A stretch of DNA of 38,447 bases from a bacterium (GCA_030539495.1 JAUNRX010000020.1:1-38447), one strand, 5' to 3'. Shown: positions 8,693 through 17,043, numbered from the stretch's first letter. The notes: generated by a model from the sequence alone, not told the origin. Numbers and translations are program-made.

Positions 8693-9379
8693 ATGGAGAC
8701 CGTACTACAGTTTGATACGATTGACTATTACTATATGAGTGGAGAACAAAAAATCAGTATTTTGGAACAAGCGTCTTATGACTTTACCGACCACAAGCTA
8801 TATACCATTGTAGGTCCATCCGGGTCGGGGAAGACCACAAGCTTATTTTTAGCCGGAGCACTGGAGAAGCCAAGGAGCGGAAGAGTGTTATACAAAGGTA
8901 AGGACCTGTCCGAAATTGGATTAAATAACTATCGTAACCAAAAGATTGGCATTGTATTTCAATCGTATAACCTGCTTACCTATTTTACGCCATTAAAAAA
9001 TGTACTTGCAGCTATGGACATTACGAAGAATAATATCCCAAATAAGAAGCAGAGGGCAGAAGAGTTGCTATCTCGAATGGGATTAACAAAAAATCAGATT
9101 AACCGGAAGACGACTAAGCTTTCCGGTGGAGAGCAGCAGCGTGTTGCAATCGCCAGGGCATTGGCTACAGATGCAGAAATCATTCTTGCAGATGAGCCGA
9201 CCGGTAACTTGGATATCGATACGGCAAAAGAGATCATTGGATTATTTCAGGAGTTGGCACATGAGTATAAAAAGTGCGTGATTGCGGTGACACACTCGGA
9301 GGAGTTTGCAAATGCAGCAGATGAAGTCGTGTGTTTAAAGGACCATAAGTTTGCAAAACGTAAGATAAATAGTATATAA
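8693..9379 (+). CDS. ABC transporter ATPase, LolD/MacB type
   Basis: The 228-residue nucleotide-binding subunit powers the two upstream permeases. Walker A is [10 protein letters not shown] (near residue 42), the Q-loop is [16 protein letters not shown], the signature is [15 protein letters not shown], and Walker B is [12 protein letters not shown]. The switch histidine is in AVTHSEEFA. The GNLD D-loop and length are typical of the LolD/MacB group. The ribosome site is GGGGGAAG. It is the last gene of the operon; a weak hairpin (9381-9401) follows. Confidence 0.95.
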   Translation: METVLQFDTIDYYYMSGEQKISILEQASYDFTDHKLYTIVGPSGSGKTTSLFLAGALEKPRSGRVLYKGKDLSEIGLNNYRNQKIGIVFQSYNLLTYFTPLKNVLAAMDITKNNIPNKKQRAEELLSRMGLTKNQINRKTTKLSGGEQQRVAIARALATDAEIILADEPTGNLDIDTAKEIIGLFQELAHEYKKCVIAVTHSEEFANAADEVVCLKDHKFAKRKINSI

Positions 9380-9402
9380 AGTATGATATTTCGACATACT
9401 AT

Positions 9403-9431
9403 TTGCGTAAAGAATTGTATTATGTTAATGT
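9403..9431 (+). promoter_or_regulatory. Candidate promoter of the symporter gene
   Basis: TTGCGT and TAATGT are separated by 17 bases. If active, transcripts would start near 9438, just before a terminator-like hairpin and 80 bases ahead of the symporter start. Confidence 0.4.
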
Positions 9432-9445
9432 AAGTACATAATCAA

Positions 9446-9479
9446 AGAGGATTAGCAGTTAAATGCTAGTCCTCTTTTT
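9446..9479 (+). terminator. Terminator hairpin in the leader of the symporter gene
   Basis: AGAGGATTAGCA pairs with TGCTAGTCCTCT (one G-T pair) around a 6-nt loop, followed by five Ts. It may end the ABC operon. If the 9403 promoter is used, it would instead be an attenuator for the symporter. Confidence 0.75.
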
Positions 9480-9520
9480 ACGACATGGAAATAATATACT
9501 TAAATGGGAAGGAAAAGACA

Positions 9521-10786
9521 ATGGAGAAGAGCAAAAGACAACATTCAAAAAAAATAGGTCTAACAACGAAGATAATATTGGGATTAGTGTTAGGTATTAT
9601 CTGTGGTTTCTTACTACAAGAGCATCAATCCATCGCAACAGATTACATCAAGCCATTTGGAACGATTTTTCTTAATTTAATTAAGACAATTGTTGTTCCT
9701 CTTGTTATATTTTCAATTACACAAGGAATTATCTCACTAAAGGATATTAAGAAAGTTGGAAGCATCGGTGCAAAGACAATTATGTTCTATGTATGCACAA
9801 CTGCATTTGCAGTAGCTTTCGGGCTTTTAGTAGCGAATACGTTAAATGTAGGTGGAAGCTATGTATTAAATAGCAGTACCCTTCAATCTTACGATTCTGC
9901 AGTGAATAAAGTTTCTTTGATGGATACGTTTGTTAATATATTCCCATCCAACTTTGTGGAACCGTTATTAAATGCAACGATGCTTCAAGTAATCGTTATC
10001 GCAATATTCTTTGGATTTGGTATCATTAAGGCTGGAGAAAAGGGAAAAGTAGTAGCTAATTTTGTTGAAAGTATGTCTGAAGTTTGCATCAAGATCATGG
10101 AAATGATTATTGCATTATCACCAATCGGTGTGTTTGCATTAATTACGCCAGTAGTTGCAACTAACGGAATTGCAATCTTACTTCCATTATTACGATTAAT
10201 CGGAATTGCGTATTTTGCAAGCATCCTTCACATTATCGTAATCTACTCTGGAACAGTAAAACTATTTGCGGGCATGAGTCCAAGAAAGTTTTTCAAGGGA
10301 ATGAGTCCAGCAATGCTATTTGCATTCTCAAGTGCAAGCAGTATTGGTTCCTTACCATTTAACTTAGAATGTACTGAAAAATTAGGAGCAGATAAGGAAG
10401 TTGCAAGCTTTGTATTACCACTTGGTGCTACCATCAATATGGATGGTACGGCAATTTACCAAGGGGTATGTGCAATCTTTATTGCACAGATTTTCGGAAT
10501 TGATTTAGGCTTTGGCCAACAGCTTATGATTATCTTAACAGCGACACTTGCATCCATAGGTACTGCAGGGGTTCCAGGTTCAGGGGTCATCATGTTAGCA
10601 ATGGTATTACAAAGTGTAGGCTTACCATTAGAAGGTATTGCACTTGTACAAGGGATCGATCGAATTCTTGACATGGCACGTACTACTGTAAATGTTACAG
10701 GTGATGCTGCATGTACAATCTGTGTCGATGCTTCTGAAAAGAGAAAGCTTAGAAAAAGAGCAGCGGTCGCTTCTTTAGAGAATTAG
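9521..10786 (+). CDS. Dicarboxylate/amino acid:cation symporter (GltP/DAACS family)
   Basis: A 421-residue membrane transporter that moves acidic amino acids or dicarboxylates with Na+ or H+. Family marks are the serine-rich hairpin FSSASSIGSLPFN (HP1), NMDGTAIYQGVCAIFIAQ in TM7, GTAGVPGSG in HP2, and DRILDMARTTVNVTGDA in TM8. The arginine in DMART corresponds to the residue that binds a side-chain carboxylate in characterised glutamate/aspartate carriers, so an acidic substrate is favoured. The start at 9521 is preferred to a frame start at 9485 because AAGGA is seven bases upstream. It is a single gene bounded by a terminator-like leader and the repeat-associated terminator downstream. Confidence 0.92.
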   Translation: MEKSKRQHSKKIGLTTKIILGLVLGIICGFLLQEHQSIATDYIKPFGTIFLNLIKTIVVPLVIFSITQGIISLKDIKKVGSIGAKTIMFYVCTTAFAVAFGLLVANTLNVGGSYVLNSSTLQSYDSAVNKVSLMDTFVNIFPSNFVEPLLNATMLQVIVIAIFFGFGIIKAGEKGKVVANFVESMSEVCIKIMEMIIALSPIGVFALITPVVATNGIAILLPLLRLIGIAYFASILHIIVIYSGTVKLFAGMSPRKFFKGMSPAMLFAFSSASSIGSLPFNLECTEKLGADKEVASFVLPLGATINMDGTAIYQGVCAIFIAQIFGIDLGFGQQLMIILTATLASIGTAGVPGSGVIMLAMVLQSVGLPLEGIALVQGIDRILDMARTTVNVTGDAACTICVDASEKRKLRKRAAVASLEN

Positions 10787-10813
10787 AGCGATTTTCCTTA
10801 TAGAGGAATAAAA

Positions 10814-10841
10814 AGAGTTCCGGAAGTTTATCCGGGGCTCT
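10814..10841 (+). repeat. Left copy of a 28-bp terminator-hairpin direct repeat (no T-tract)
   Basis: This hairpin (AGAGTTCCGGA...TCCGGGGCTCT) lies 28 bases after the symporter stop. It is identical to the hairpin at 11077-11104. Here it is followed by CAGCTTG instead of a T-tract, so it is unlikely to terminate efficiently. The 233-bp structured element sits between the two copies. Confidence 0.85.
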
Positions 10842-10842
10842 C

Positions 10843-11075
10843 AGCTTGTCGACAAAGTCGCCAAGCTTTGGATGAAATCAGGATTTCATCCAGCACCGAG
10901 GGAAATGATTAGTGCTCATTCGTGCAAGTCCTTAAAAGGCAGGACCTATTCGCACTAATCCGATATCCGAAAAGCGTCGTTTCCGGATATCGATTTGAAT
11001 GAACACCGATGGTTTTCATACTTTTCCCCAAGAATTACTTCGGAGAAAATGAAAAAATCACTTTGTCTACAGTCT
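10843..11075. repeat. Structured 233-bp element with terminal inverted repeats
   Basis: The left end AGCTTGTCGACAAAGT and the right end (read from the other strand) AGACTGTAGACAAAGT match at 13 of 16 positions. The inner DNA is almost entirely hairpins: GGATGAAATC/GATTTCATCC (10870-10891), GATTAGTGC/GCACTAATC (10907 and 10952), CGATATCCG/CGGATATCG (10961 and 10984), and an imperfect TTTTC...GAAAA pair near 11022-11049. The first 87 bases recur at 36111-36197. No credible protein is encoded. It looks like a MITE-like or RNA-forming intergenic repeat. Confidence 0.75.
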
Positions 11076-11076
11076 G

Positions 11077-11109
11077 AGAGTTCCGGAAGTTTATCCGGGG
11101 CTCTTTTTA
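11077..11109 (+). terminator. Terminator, right copy of the duplicated hairpin
   Basis: This is the same 28-bp hairpin as at 10814, here followed by TTTTTA. It is presumably the working terminator for the symporter transcript. The stem is AGAG-TT-CCGGA with TCCGG-GG-CTCT, where the TT/GG positions pair as wobbles in RNA. Confidence 0.8.
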
Positions 11110-11230
11110 TTACATAAAAGACATAGCTTGGAAGTTTAGGCTGTGCGCATATGAGCGGATGAATTTCCTCGTATGCCAAAAAGATAGCAGGAGAGCATTA
11201 TTGATAAGAGTTCGCATTTAATAATTTAAC

Positions 11231-11259
11231 TTGAAATTTAATTGTAATAATTATATACT
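11231..11259 (+). promoter_or_regulatory. Promoter of the RND pump operon
   Basis: TTGAAA, 17 bases, then TATACT. The predicted start is near 11266, immediately ahead of the operator-like palindrome. Confidence 0.75.
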
Positions 11260-11270
11260 AATACGCATAG

Positions 11271-11288
11271 CCGACCGACGGGTCAGTC
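11271..11288. promoter_or_regulatory. TetR-type operator over the RND transcription start
   Basis: CCGACC-GACG-GGTCAGTC is an imperfect palindrome with the GACC...GGTC symmetry frequent in TetR-family operators. It begins about 12 bases downstream of the -10 box, where repressor binding would block transcription. The TetR gene is the second gene of this transcript, so autorepression is likely (inference). Confidence 0.6.
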
Positions 11289-11327
11289 AACAGAAGACAA
11301 GAGTAAATGAAGTAGGAGGGAATAAGT

Positions 11328-14300
11328 GTGATTTCAAAATTTAGTGTCAAGAAACCATATACCGTACTGGTAGGGGTAGTATTGGTAATCGTTCTTGGTA
11401 TTGTATCATTAACAAGAATGACAACAGATTTACTTCCAGACATGGATATGCCATATGCAATCGTTATGACTACATATGCAGGTGCTAGTCCGGAAGAAAT
11501 AGAGAAAGAGGTTACAGCCCCAATTGAAGGAGCAATGGCCACCACGTCCAATATAAAGAGCGTCAGTTCAACGTCATATGACAACTATTCGGTTGTTATT
11601 TTAGAGTATGAGCAAACAGCTAATATGGACTCTGTATTAATTGAAATGCAACAGAAACTGGACCAGTTAAAGGGAAATTGGAAGGATACCGTAGGTGCTC
11701 CAATGATCATGCAGCTAGATCCAGATATGATGCCAGTCATGGTAGCGTCAGCCGATGTAAAAGATATGTCCCAGTCAGAGATTTCTGAGTATGTAGAAAA
11801 TACATTGGTTCCTTCTTTAGAAAGTATTGAAGGGGTTGCTACAGTTACTACAACTGGAGCATTAACAGAAAATCTTCAAGTAACAATGGATAAAGATAAA
11901 ATCAAGGATTTAAATAAGAAAATTCAAAAGAAGATTGAAGAACAGTTTACAGAACAAGAAGATAAGCTATCCAGTTCCTCCAGTGAGATCAAAGAAGGAC
12001 AAGATAAGCTTCAAGACGGAAAAGAACAACTATCTGATAAGATGAGCTCTTCAACAAATGAGATCATTAATCAGAAAATTGAGCTTTCTAAGCAAGAAAC
12101 AGAACTTGCAAAACAATTAGAAGAGTTAAAGGCGAATAAGAAGTCAATGTCTTCTGCAATCGAGTCATTACAGGCAGCTTATGATGGAGCAACAAAGCTT
12201 GAAAATGCCATTGCTCAGTTAAAGACATTACAAGAAAGCCTTCCGGCAGTACGTCAAGGTGCAGTAGCAGCCTTACTTACTCAAAATCCACAAGCAACAG
12301 AAGAAATGCAGAAGCAAGCAGGGGATGCAGCTATTGCAGGCATGCTTTCTTCTTTAAAAGAGAAAACAGGATATGACATCAAGTCAGAAGAGCAGTTAAA
12401 GGCAACGGTTGACTCTCTTCAAGCAAATCTTGATGAAATCAATGCAAGCTTACAAAAACAAGCAGCAACATTTGCAGATGCAGGTGTTAAGATGACAACG
12501 TATAAAGACATCCCGGCAGCAGTTTCTCAGTTAAGCAAAACATTGACTCAGATCAACAAGGGAATTACAACAATCCAAGCTGGACAAAAGAAAATCAGCG
12601 AAGGTAAGACATCCCTAGACCAGGCACTTGTGACATTAAATCAAACAGAGATCAAGTCGATTCTTGAGATGAGCGAGTCTTCTTCAAAGCTTGACAGTGC
12701 ATCCAGTCAGATTACAGATGGAAAGTCTAAGTTAGAAGAAGCAAAAGACAGTGCGAAGAAGTCAGCAGATTTAAATACTGTCTTAACACTTGATAACTTA
12801 AATAATTTATTAGTAGCACAGAACTTCTCTATGCCGGCAGGTTACGCAGGAACAGGGGAAGATAAATATCTTGTACGTGTCGGAAACAAGGTTACTTCCG
12901 AAAAAGAATTAAAAGACCTTGTATTAGTAGACCTTGGAATGGATGGAATTGATCCAATCAAAGTATCCGATGTAGCAGAAATCAAGACAATTGATGACTC
13001 AGGGGATACGTATTCCAAAGTAAATGGCAACCCAGCCGTTATGCTTTCCTTTGAAAAGCAGACAGGATACTCAACAGGTGACGTTACTGATCGCCTATTA
13101 GATAAGTTTGATTCTTTAGAGAAACAAAATGCAGACTTAAATATGAGTGTTATGATGAATCAAGGTGTTTACATTGACATTATCGTGCAATCTGTTATGG
13201 AAAATATGATTGTCGGAGCAATCCTTGCTATTATCGTATTACTCCTATTCTTAAAGGATTTAAAACCAACATTAATTATTGCATGTTCCATTCCATTAAG
13301 TGTAATCTTTGCAATCGTATTAATGTACTTTAGCAATATATCATTAAATATCATTTCCTTATCAGGTTTAGCACTGGGAATTGGTATGTTGGTAGATAAC
13401 TCCATCGTTGTAATTGAAAATATCTACCGTTTAAGAAATGAAGGTTTATCTATCCGTAAGGCAGCCGTACAAGGTGCCAGCCAGGTGACAGGAGCAATTG
13501 TTGCATCCACACTTACAACAGTTTGTGTATTTGCACCAATCATCTTTACCGAAGGTATCACACGTCAGTTATTCGTGGATATTGCATTAACAATCGCATT
13601 TACATTAGCAGCCAGCTTATTAGTTGCCCTTACCTTTGTACCGATGATGGCAGCAGGCTTGTTAAAGAATACAAAAGAAATCAAACATGGTTTCTTAGAA
13701 CGTATATTAGATGGATATGAATTTGTATTAAGAAAATCCATGAAATTCAAAGCACTTGTATTTATCGTAGGTATTGTTCTTCTTGTAATCAGTGGAAAAG
13801 CAGCATTTTCAAGAGGATTCTCCTTTATGGATATGAACATGAGTACAGATCAGATTTCTGTAACGATTGCTCCAAAAGAAGGGGAAACACTTACCTTTGA
13901 TGAATTAACTACGGCTTCGGATGAAGTAATGGAGAAACTTTCCGGAATTGAAGGAATTAAAGATATTGGTGCCATGGCAGGTGGCGGCGGAATGCTTTCC
14001 TCTATGGGCGGTGGTTCTGCAAGCAGCGTGTCTATGTACCTTGTATTAGAAGAGGATGCAAAAGGCTCCAACCAAAAGATTATCGATCAGGTAAATGAAT
14101 TAACAAAAGATATGAATTGTGAAGTATCCACTAGTACTTCGGCATCGGGTGTAAGTTCCTTTATGGGAAGCGGTATCAGTGTAGAGATTAAAGGGAATGA
14201 TCTTGATAAGTTACAAGAACTTGCAGCAAAAGTTGCAGACGTTGTAAAAGGTACTGAAGGTACTGAAAAAGTACAAGATGGCCTTGATGATACAACACCA

Positions 14301-15266
14301 TCCTTTACAATCGTAGTAGATAAGGATAAGGCAGCAGAGTATAACATGACAGTTGCACAAGTATTCCAGATCGTACACAAGGAGATGGCTTCCAGCACAT
14401 CGGCAACTACGATTACGACAGATACAAAAGATTATGAAGTATTTGTTCAAAGTGAAGAACAAAGCGATGTTACAATCGACGATATTAAGAAGTTGAAATT
14501 TAGCTACACAGATCGTGAAGGCAAGAAAAAAGACATTCCATTAAGTAAGATTGCTAAGTTTGAAACAGGTACTTCCTTAAATAGCATTCAACGTGATGCA
14601 CAGGTAAGAACCATCAACGTAACAAGTGCAATTAAAGAAGGATACAATGTCAGCCTTGTAAGTAATGATATCCAAAAGAATTTAAAGAATATCGAGATTC
14701 CAGATGGTTATACCATTGAAATGGCCGGAGAAGATGAGCAAATCAAGGACTCCATGAATCAGTTAGTATTAATGCTTGTACTTGCCATCGTATTTATCTA
14801 TCTTGTAATGGTAGCACAGTTCCAATCCTTACTTTCACCATTTATCATTATGTTTACGATCCCATTAGCATTTACCGGCGGTCTGTTTGCACTGTTCTTT
14901 ACCGGAAATGAAGTAAGTGTCGTAGGTATGATTGGTTTCGTAATGCTTGCAGGTATCATTGTAAACAATGGTATCGTTATGGTAGATTATATCAACCAGC
15001 TTCGTCGTGAAGGCATGGATAAGAAAGAAGCAATCGTAGAAGCAGGTAAGACAAGATTACGTCCAATCTTAATGACAGCGTTGACTACAATCCTTGCAAT
15101 GTCAACAATGGCACTTGGACTAGGAAGTGGTTCGGAAATGATGCAGCCAATGGCAATCGTAACCGTTGGTGGTCTTATTTACGGTACCATCTTAACCTTA
15201 ATTGTAGTACCTTGTATCTATGATGTGTTTAATAGAAATAAGAGTATGGTAGAGGAGGAATTATAA
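11328..15266 (+). CDS. RND-family efflux transporter with long coiled-coil insertion
   Basis: A 1312-residue RND permease, well above the roughly 1050 residues typical of AcrB-type pumps. The first transmembrane helix (residues about 12-29), the porter start (DMDMPYAIVMTTYAGASPEEIEKEV) and two later helix bundles are standard. The excess is a stretch at about residues 190-485 rich in Lys, Glu, Ser and Gln with heptad-like repeats (EIKEGQDKLQDGKEQLS, ITDGKSKLEEAKDS), resembling the coiled coils of YhgE/Pip proteins. The TM4 motif is GMLVDNSIVVIEN, with one acidic residue where AcrB has two. The TM10 motif is GIIVNNGIVMVDY, with Asn at the AcrB lysine position. It starts at GTG with AGGAGGG upstream. 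No membrane-fusion adaptor gene is present, so the coiled coil may replace it (inference). Confidence 0.93.
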   Translation: MISKFSVKKPYTVLVGVVLVIVLGIVSLTRMTTDLLPDMDMPYAIVMTTYAGASPEEIEKEVTAPIEGAMATTSNIKSVSSTSYDNYSVVILEYEQTANMDSVLIEMQQKLDQLKGNWKDTVGAPMIMQLDPDMMPVMVASADVKDMSQSEISEYVENTLVPSLESIEGVATVTTTGALTENLQVTMDKDKIKDLNKKIQKKIEEQFTEQEDKLSSSSSEIKEGQDKLQDGKEQLSDKMSSSTNEIINQKIELSKQETELAKQLEELKANKKSMSSAIESLQAAYDGATKLENAIAQLKTLQESLPAVRQGAVAALLTQNPQATEEMQKQAGDAAIAGMLSSLKEKTGYDIKSEEQLKATVDSLQANLDEINASLQKQAATFADAGVKMTTYKDIPAAVSQLSKTLTQINKGITTIQAGQKKISEGKTSLDQALVTLNQTEIKSILEMSESSSKLDSASSQITDGKSKLEEAKDSAKKSADLNTVLTLDNLNNLLVAQNFSMPAGYAGTGEDKYLVRVGNKVTSEKELKDLVLVDLGMDGIDPIKVSDVAEIKTIDDSGDTYSKVNGNPAVMLSFEKQTGYSTGDVTDRLLDKFDSLEKQNADLNMSVMMNQGVYIDIIVQSVMENMIVGAILAIIVLLLFLKDLKPTLIIACSIPLSVIFAIVLMYFSNISLNIISLSGLALGIGMLVDNSIVVIENIYRLRNEGLSIRKAAVQGASQVTGAIVASTLTTVCVFAPIIFTEGITRQLFVDIALTIAFTLAASLLVALTFVPMMAAGLLKNTKEIKHGFLERILDGYEFVLRKSMKFKALVFIVGIVLLVISGKAAFSRGFSFMDMNMSTDQISVTIAPKEGETLTFDELTTASDEVMEKLSGIEGIKDIGAMAGGGGMLSSMGGGSASSVSMYLVLEEDAKGSNQKIIDQVNELTKDMNCEVSTSTSASGVSSFMGSGISVEIKGNDLDKLQELAAKVADVVKGTEGTEKVQDGLDDTTPSFTIVVDKDKAAEYNMTVAQVFQIVHKEMASSTSATTITTDTKDYEVFVQSEEQSDVTIDDIKKLKFSYTDREGKKKDIPLSKIAKFETGTSLNSIQRDAQVRTINVTSAIKEGYNVSLVSNDIQKNLKNIEIPDGYTIEMAGEDEQIKDSMNQLVLMLVLAIVFIYLVMVAQFQSLLSPFIIMFTIPLAFTGGLFALFFTGNEVSVVGMIGFVMLAGIIVNNGIVMVDYINQLRREGMDKKEAIVEAGKTRLRPILMTALTTILAMSTMALGLGSGSEMMQPMAIVTVGGLIYGTILTLIVVPCIYDVFNRNKSMVEEEL

Positions 15267-15901
15267 TGAGCCAAGCGGAGAAAGACTTGCTCAATAATCC
15301 ACCGGAAAAAGTAGTTTTAATGTATGATGCAGTAGTCAATCTGATTAACGAGAATAGTAATATCAATGCCATGAAGGTTGTTGATATTACGACTCGTGCA
15401 GGAATTGGAAAGGGTACGGCATACGAATATTTTTCAAGTAAAGAAGAAATCATCACAAAAGCATTGATGTTTGACACAATGAAAAAGATGCAAAGCCTGA
15501 AAAACATTGCAGATAGTGAGAGTAAGTTTGAACAGAAAGTAATGGGCGTTCTTGATTTCATTGCAGATAATTTCCATGAGAACCGTTCCTTCTGTCAGCT
15601 ATTTAAAATCAGTATGGCGGCTTATGATGTAACTGATCGTTTTTATCAGGAATTTGAAAAGGTTCAAGATATTGTGAACTGCAGACAGATGGAAGAAATC
15701 CAGGATCAGATTATGGAGACTGCAGCCAAAGAAGGGCTGATTACAGAAGCAAACATTATGAAGCGCAGAATGACATTTAACTCACAGGTCATCTCGTATT
15801 CCTTACTTCTTTTGATGGAACAAAAGAATACGGCAATGGGAATGACTCGTGAAAATGGAAAGCAATTTGTACTGGAAAGTATTATAAAGGTATTAAATTA
15901 G
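15266..15901 (+). CDS. TetR-family transcriptional regulator of the RND pump
   Basis: A 211-residue protein with an N-terminal helix-turn-helix (about residues 30-65: MKVVDITTRAGIGKGTAYEYF, then SKEEIITKAL). A ligand-binding helical domain follows. The ATG overlaps the pump's TAA by one base (TAATG), with GAGGAGG upstream, so translation is coupled. The likely role is ligand-released repression of the shared promoter through the palindrome at 11271. The inducer is unknown. Confidence 0.92.
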   Translation: MSQAEKDLLNNPPEKVVLMYDAVVNLINENSNINAMKVVDITTRAGIGKGTAYEYFSSKEEIITKALMFDTMKKMQSLKNIADSESKFEQKVMGVLDFIADNFHENRSFCQLFKISMAAYDVTDRFYQEFEKVQDIVNCRQMEEIQDQIMETAAKEGLITEANIMKRRMTFNSQVISYSLLLLMEQKNTAMGMTRENGKQFVLESIIKVLN

Positions 15902-15908
15902 AAATAGG

Positions 15909-15937
15909 TTGCTTATAGTATTAATTGTTGCTATAAT
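15909..15937 (+). promoter_or_regulatory. Strong promoter of the small RNA
   Basis: TTGCTT, 17 bases, then a perfect TATAAT. It starts 8 bases after the TetR stop codon and predicts a transcript start near 15944. Confidence 0.75.
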
Positions 15938-15943
15938 GTAATT

Positions 15944-16093
15944 GTATTAAATTGTCTGAGCGGAATTACCCGTTCCAAACAGACAATGTTGCCAGATAGA
16001 AGACAGCGGTGAAAGTCCGGTCGGTCCTATCTAAATGTTTGGCAAAATTGGGGATGCATTGGCTACCAACCCGGCCGGTGTACTCCCCTTTTT
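15944..16093 (+). ncRNA. Free-standing structured small RNA of about 150 nt, class unknown
   Basis: The DNA between a strong promoter and an intrinsic terminator folds into three domains. The 5' hairpin is TTGTCTG (15952) with CAGACAA (15980), and GGAA/TTCC inside. The central branched domain is closed by TTGCCA (15989) with TGGCAA (16040), containing GATAG/CTATC and an apical arm around GGTGAAAGTCC. The terminator stem is GGGGA (16050) with TCCCC (16084), an inner GCATTGGC/GCCGGTGT stem and the loop TACCAACCCG, ending in five Ts. No ORF has a ribosome site. The next gene is on the opposite strand, so this is not a leader riboswitch for it. It matches no RNA class I know; GGTGAAAGTCC only superficially resembles cobalamin and FMN riboswitch boxes. 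Confidence 0.7.
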
Positions 16094-16114
16094 GTTATAT
16101 AAAAATAATAGTAC

Positions 16115-16147
16115 ATAAAAAAAGACACGATTCGGTTCGTGTCTTTC
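16115..16147 (-). terminator. Terminator of the minus-strand lipoprotein gene
   Basis: AAAGACACGA pairs with TCGTGTCTTT around a 6-nt loop. On the minus strand it is followed by a run of seven Ts. It lies between the small RNA and the lipoprotein gene. Confidence 0.8.
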
Positions 16148-16149
16148 AG

Positions 16150-16193
16150 ATTATAGGAAACAAGGCTAAGAATACAAACTTGTTCCCTATAAT
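16150..16193. repeat. Long inverted repeat at the 3' end of the lipoprotein gene
   Basis: ATTATAGGAAACAAG (16150-16164) and CTTGTTCCCTATAAT (16179-16193) pair over 15 positions with one mismatch. The stem starts inside the lipoprotein stop codon. There is no T-tract, so it may protect the mRNA 3' end in front of the terminator at 16115. Confidence 0.65.
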
Positions 16194-17011
16194 TATTTGC
16201 AGGCAGAGAATTGTTTCATTAAGGCATTCATATCATTCTCTTTTCCTTTTAATCCGGTTAATGTAATAAAGATAAAGTTATTTTCTTTTTTACGAATATA
16301 TACTTTTTCCGTTACTTCCACAGAATTAACTTTCATAGTGACTGGTGCAACTAAATAGCTTTGACCACATAAGGTCTCAGTTACGGAGTCTCCAACCGTT
16401 GCCTTAACGGTTCCAAGACTGCTAAGCTGTGTCTTGAATGCTTCAAAGTATTGAGCTTCTGTCATAGAGTCGATCGTTGCTTTTTCTACACCTATGCTTA
16501 CATTAGGATATCCGGTCTTACCGGCAGCCATCATTTCATAAGTAACCATATCTTTTGTCAGTGCTTGTACTTCATCACTCTTATCACCATAGGCAATCTT
16601 GGCACCTTGTCCAAATGCTTGTTTTAATTGTTCCTTAGTTGCTAAGACATAGTCTTTGCTTGCTTTAAACTGTAATCCGATATATGTACTTTTGTATTCT
16701 TTGTCTGATAAGGTACCTGCTTTGTAGGTGTCAGTTGTAGGTGTGCTTGTAGCTGTTATTGCGGCAGAATCATCAGAAATCATAGTTCCTAGAGTTGCTT
16801 CTGGACTTGGTGTAGGAGTCCAGGTCGCTCCAGCCTCATAAAGTGTAGTGCTATCTGGGCTTGGAGCGGCAGTTGTGGCTTCTGCCGTTGGAGAGATACT
16901 TGCACTAGCCTCTGCAGAAATCTGCTCATTGCTTTTACAGCCGGAAAGCAGCATACAGCTGCAGCTTGCAGCCAACGTAACCATTGAAATCATAAGTTTT
17001 CTAATTTTCAT
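16193..17011 (-). CDS. Secreted lipoprotein of unknown function
   Basis: A 272-residue protein with a lipoprotein signal peptide. The lipobox LLSGC places the lipidated cysteine near residue 25. A low-complexity linker rich in Thr, Ser, Pro and Ala follows (about residues 30-95, for example TPTPSPEAT). The folded C-terminal domain of about 170 residues begins near STYIGLQFKASKDY. That pattern resembles clostridial lipoproteins whose domain handles stress or cell-surface binding, but I cannot name a family. The ATG at 17011 is chosen over a TTG one codon earlier; GGAG lies seven bases upstream. It has its own promoter and terminator. Confidence 0.8.
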   Translation of the reverse strand: MKIRKLMISMVTLAASCSCMLLSGCKSNEQISAEASASISPTAEATTAAPSPDSTTLYEAGATWTPTPSPEATLGTMISDDSAAITATSTPTTDTYKAGTLSDKEYKSTYIGLQFKASKDYVLATKEQLKQAFGQGAKIAYGDKSDEVQALTKDMVTYEMMAAGKTGYPNVSIGVEKATIDSMTEAQYFEAFKTQLSSLGTVKATVGDSVTETLCGQSYLVAPVTMKVNSVEVTEKVYIRKKENNFIFITLTGLKGKENDMNALMKQFSACK

Positions 17012-17043
17012 CAAAACACTCCTTTTTAATTTATACAGCCCCT

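Noticed and set aside
10955-11179. A 74-codon frame on the minus strand across the structured repeat
   Set aside because: It runs through hairpins and the terminator, has no ribosome site, and its composition follows the inverted repeats.
15944-16093. Considered as a cobalamin, FMN or other riboswitch because of GGTGAAAGTCC
   Set aside because: The other conserved boxes of those classes are absent, and the RNA ends in its own terminator with no sense-strand gene after it.
16009-16266. An 85-codon frame starting at a GTG in the small RNA
   Set aside because: No ribosome site; it crosses the small RNA terminator and the convergent gene's terminator.
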